NCBI GenBank assembly: GCA_040839025.1
Contig: JBFPJN010000004.1
Coordinates: 124,001 to 188,000, forward strand
Reading direction: 5' to 3'
From: Alphaproteobacteria bacterium LSUCC0719
GTDB lineage: Bacteria; Pseudomonadota; Alphaproteobacteria; Puniceispirillales; Puniceispirillaceae
DNA length: 64,000 bases
Positions 62,114 to 64,000 of the stretch are shown in pieces. Below the pieces are notes generated by a model that was not told where the DNA came from, did no database searches, and saw nothing but the letters and a program-made list of their open reading frames with translations. The translations under genes and the position numbers were made by a program. Positions within the stretch are counted from its first letter, which is position 1. The number at the start of each line of letters is the position of its first letter.

Positions 62114-62914
62114 TTATGCGGCAGATTTATCCGTTGGCCGCCGAAAACTCATGCGGCGCGGCCGTGGCGGCGGCACATCATCCTCGCTGTCATTGCCGGT
62201 GTCGCTCTGAGTGTCAGTGTCATTGATCCTCACCGCCGGCGGATCCGGTGGGGCCAGTTCATTGGCGGGGCCAGGCGGCGCAGCCGGTTCGATCGCCGTC
62301 GCGGCGCTGTCACTGTCACTGTCACTGTCGCTGTCACTATTGCTGTCACGCGACGCAAGCTTGTCATCTTCCTCGGCCTTGCCAGCCGGATCATCCTCAT
62401 CACGGCGGGACGGATCGTCGGCAAGCCTTGACCGATCGGCCTCATCGGCAAGCGCCGTCCCGGCATCGTCGTCATCAACTGCGTCGAACGCCTTCTGCAG
62501 ATAGCCCTTGCCGACCTGATAGGCGGTCTGCATGCCATCGATCACTGTTGCCGCATCGGTATAGTTTTCGCCATATTCGACCATTTCATCGGCAAATCTG
62601 AACAGCGGATTCAGCCGCCACATGCGGCGCAGTGCCATCTGCCGGATCCGATCCGGAAACTGCCCCTGCAGCAGCGTGTCCAGCTTGTCCTGATCCTCGA
62701 TGGATTCGGGATCATCCACCCCGTATTTGGCAAGAAGCTCGTCGTCGGACAGCGCCGCCTCTTCCTCGGACTCTTCAGCCGGCAGATCCGCGCCGGGTGG
62801 CAGGCCGGTTTCCGGCATATCCGGGACCGCCTCACCACGCGCCACCTGCGATTTGCGCCGCAGACGCTCTGAAAGGGATCGTTTCAGTCGGGTCGGGCCC
62901 TCTTCTTCAGCCAT
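62114..62914 (-). CDS. DUF3306 protein with Ser-Asp repeat
   Basis: This 266-residue protein has the DUF3306 core ('RWRLNPLF'-like 'MWRLNPLFRFADEMVEYGEN') and an unusual hydrophilic C-terminal half with a Ser-Asp repeat (S-D-S-D-S-D, about 185-199) coded by a TGTCAC hexanucleotide repeat. Members are found with DUF3305 in alphaproteobacterial FDH loci, function unknown. It follows DUF3305 by 15 bases. Confidence 0.82.
   Translation of the reverse strand: MAEEEGPTRLKRSLSERLRRKSQVARGEAVPDMPETGLPPGADLPAEESEEEAALSDDELLAKYGVDDPESIEDQDKLDTLLQGQFPDRIRQMALRRMWRLNPLFRFADEMVEYGENYTDAATVIDGMQTAYQVGKGYLQKAFDAVDDDDAGTALADEADRSRLADDPSRRDEDDPAGKAEEDDKLASRDSNSDSDSDSDSDSAATAIEPAAPPGPANELAPPDPPAVRINDTDTQSDTGNDSEDDVPPPRPRRMSFRRPTDKSAA
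62308..62347. repeat. Hexanucleotide repeat in the DUF3306 gene
   Basis: About six imperfect copies of a six-base unit (TGTCAC and close variants on the plus strand) code for the Ser-Asp tract on the minus strand. Such repeats can change copy number without breaking the frame. Confidence 0.7.
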
Positions 62915-62929
62915 TACGCTGCCCTCCCG

Positions 62930-63538
62930 CTATTGCCGCCGCAGCCTGGGGTCTGCACGACCGCCGACCCGTGCGTCGAGATTCGCCCGGTCACGAACCC
63001 GCTTCTTGAACGGTTCGGGGTGGTAATGCGCCTCGACAAAAGCAGCCACGAACTGTCTGATCGGTCCGGCAAGCGGCAGTTTTTCGATCAGATCCTCGCC
63101 ACAATCCTCATAATCCTGGATATTGTAGGGGGACAGGCTGAGTTCGGCGACATGCATGTCCGGCGCATCCTCGTCGTCATCGCCAGCCGGCAATTCCTCG
63201 TCGTCCTCATCCTCGCCGGACCGCAGAACGAGATAGATTGCCGGATCGCTCGAGGCGAGGTTTTCGGCATAGGCCTCGGCCTCGGCGTGGTGCAGGTCCA
63301 GAAAGGCATCGGCAAAGAACAGATCGTCGGCCACCGCGCCACCACCGGAACCACGAAGGCGTTGCAGGCGGGTGTTGTTGATCGGCGGCGCGCCCCCACC
63401 ACGTTCGGGTCGCAACGGCAACAGATCGCTGATCACCCAGCGAAATGGCTGCCACACATTGTCAAGCGGCTGTTTTTCGACGATCACCCTGACGCCATAC
63501 AGGACATGTTTCGTCTGTGGTGTAACCTCGTCTGACAT
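62930..63538 (-). CDS. DUF3305 protein of the FDH locus
   Basis: This 202-residue protein has the DUF3305 pattern 'YGVRVIVEKQPLDNVWQPFR' and 'EAEAYAENLASSDPAIYLVL', with 'LSPYNIQDYEDCGEDLIEKL'. It is the first gene of the FDH operon. The ATG at 63538 has GGGGGG nearby; the frame to 63592 is longer. Function unknown, in FDH maturation by association. Confidence 0.83.
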   Translation of the reverse strand: MSDEVTPQTKHVLYGVRVIVEKQPLDNVWQPFRWVISDLLPLRPERGGGAPPINNTRLQRLRGSGGGAVADDLFFADAFLDLHHAEAEAYAENLASSDPAIYLVLRSGEDEDDEELPAGDDDEDAPDMHVAELSLSPYNIQDYEDCGEDLIEKLPLAGPIRQFVAAFVEAHYHPEPFKKRVRDRANLDARVGGRADPRLRRQ

Positions 63539-63724
63539 ATTCCCCCCAGTCGGAACAATCGCGGACCATTGCCGGATCGTCCTCTGGATCACCCCGTGAC
63601 CTTTTTACCCACCCCAGCCCGGCATTTGGACCGTGTGAATTTTCAACACTGCGTTACTCTAGGCATCATTCGCGAGTATTGGAAACATGCCAAAACATCG
63701 CGCTTGCAGAACCGGGAGGCCCTG

Positions 63725-64000
63725 ATGATGAAGCTTGCAGAGCGTGACATACTTGTCTGCGATTGCGGTGGCACGATGGATATTGACGCCGCGAAGCTTG
63801 GCAAGGCCTGTGGGGCGGCAGGTGGCTGTGCCGTGGCAACGGAACTGTGCCGGTCCGGAATCGAACGGTTCGAGAGCGCCCTCGAGGCATCAGGCGACCG
63901 CCCGCTGATCGTTGCCTGCACGCAGGAAAGCGCGACATTTGAGCAGCTTGCCGAGGAAAGCGGCAGGCCGATACCCGAATTCATCAATATTCGCGAGGCT
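63725..64000 (+). CDS. 4Fe-4S ferredoxin-like protein of the FDH locus, incomplete at window edge
   Basis: The frame is open from ATG 63725 (GGGAGG 5-6 bases upstream) to the window edge, giving 92 residues. It begins with 'LVCDCGGTMDIDAAKLGKAC', then 'VATELCRSGIERFE' and 'PLIVACTQESATFEQL', resembling the HdrA-like N-terminus of 4Fe-4S proteins seen in FDH loci. The iron-sulfur part would lie downstream. It is divergent from DUF3305. Confidence 0.75.
   Translation, partial: MMKLAERDILVCDCGGTMDIDAAKLGKACGAAGGCAVATELCRSGIERFESALEASGDRPLIVACTQESATFEQLAEESGRPIPEFINIREA

Noticed and set aside
62308-62347. Possible noncoding satellite
   Set aside because: It lies inside the DUF3306 frame and translates to Ser-Asp without interruption.

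Overview
The window looks like the chromosome of a marine, planktonic alphaproteobacterium, most plausibly of the SAR116 (Puniceispirillum-like) type. The reasons are the combination of a proteorhodopsin joined to a retinal/carotenoid operon, flagellar genes, TRAP transporters, an organosulfonate pathway, a molybdenum formate dehydrogenase of the alphaproteobacterial layout, and moderately high GC with tight operons. The lineage is inferred from gene content, not from a marker gene. I saw no rRNA, tRNA, CRISPR array, prophage or insertion sequence.

Layout. (1) 1-9.6 kb, motility: an incomplete FlgT-like gene and an LPP20/FlgP-like lipoprotein on the minus strand, then flhA-flhF-flhG-fliA plus a small unknown on the plus strand behind a good sigma-54 (-24/-12) site. 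A FlgF/FlgG rod gene and a run of small unknown or exported proteins follow. (2) 9.6-12.7 kb: protocatechuate 4,5-cleavage genes (ligA, ligB, ligK-type aldolase) divergent from a LysR regulator. (3) 12.8-20.7 kb: mixed housekeeping (manC, aminotransferase, class II aldolase, KPR reductase, YCII and SRPBCC proteins, TauE/SafE permease, glyoxalase I and II). (4) 20.7-28.2 kb: a complete light-harvesting cassette, proteorhodopsin-crtE-crtI-crtB-crtY-blh-idi2, with a strong hairpin separating the opsin from the pigment genes. (5) 28.7-32.6 kb: acyltransferase, tag, TauE/SafE, GMC oxidoreductase. (6) 32.6-38.3 kb: propionyl-CoA carboxylase pccB-pccA preceded by a photolyase/cryptochrome that appears split into two overlapping genes in inverted domain order, and a TetR gene with twin operators. 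(7) 38.3-47.2 kb: a dihydroxypropanesulfonate (DHPS)-type catabolic cluster: LacI regulator, TRAP transporter, HpsN-like dehydrogenase, SDR, zinc dehydrogenase and sulfopyruvate decarboxylase ComDE. (8) 47.2-52.6 kb: a GMC oxidoreductase with a second TRAP system whose fused membrane subunit carries two in-frame stop codons, plus a decayed TerC fragment. (9) 53-64 kb: a formate dehydrogenase locus (DUF3305, DUF3306, TorD chaperone, FdhX, alpha, beta, small lipoprotein, gamma, a WD40-cytochrome c fusion, a 40-residue membrane protein and a trypsin-like protease), divergent from a ferredoxin-like gene.

How the genes fit together: the cell appears to be a swimming photoheterotroph that takes up small organic acids and sulfonates by TRAP transporters and gains extra energy from light (proteorhodopsin with retinal made in the same operon) and from formate oxidation. 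Repeated use of stable intercistronic hairpins after the highest-demand product (opsin, both TRAP binding proteins, FDH beta) is a common regulatory theme.

The observations I consider most worth following are the split, order-inverted photolyase; the fused TRAP permease with two nonsense codons; the FDH locus with its WD40-cytochrome fusion and unlisted small proteins; and the DHPS cluster with LacI operators and an unlisted 58-residue membrane protein.
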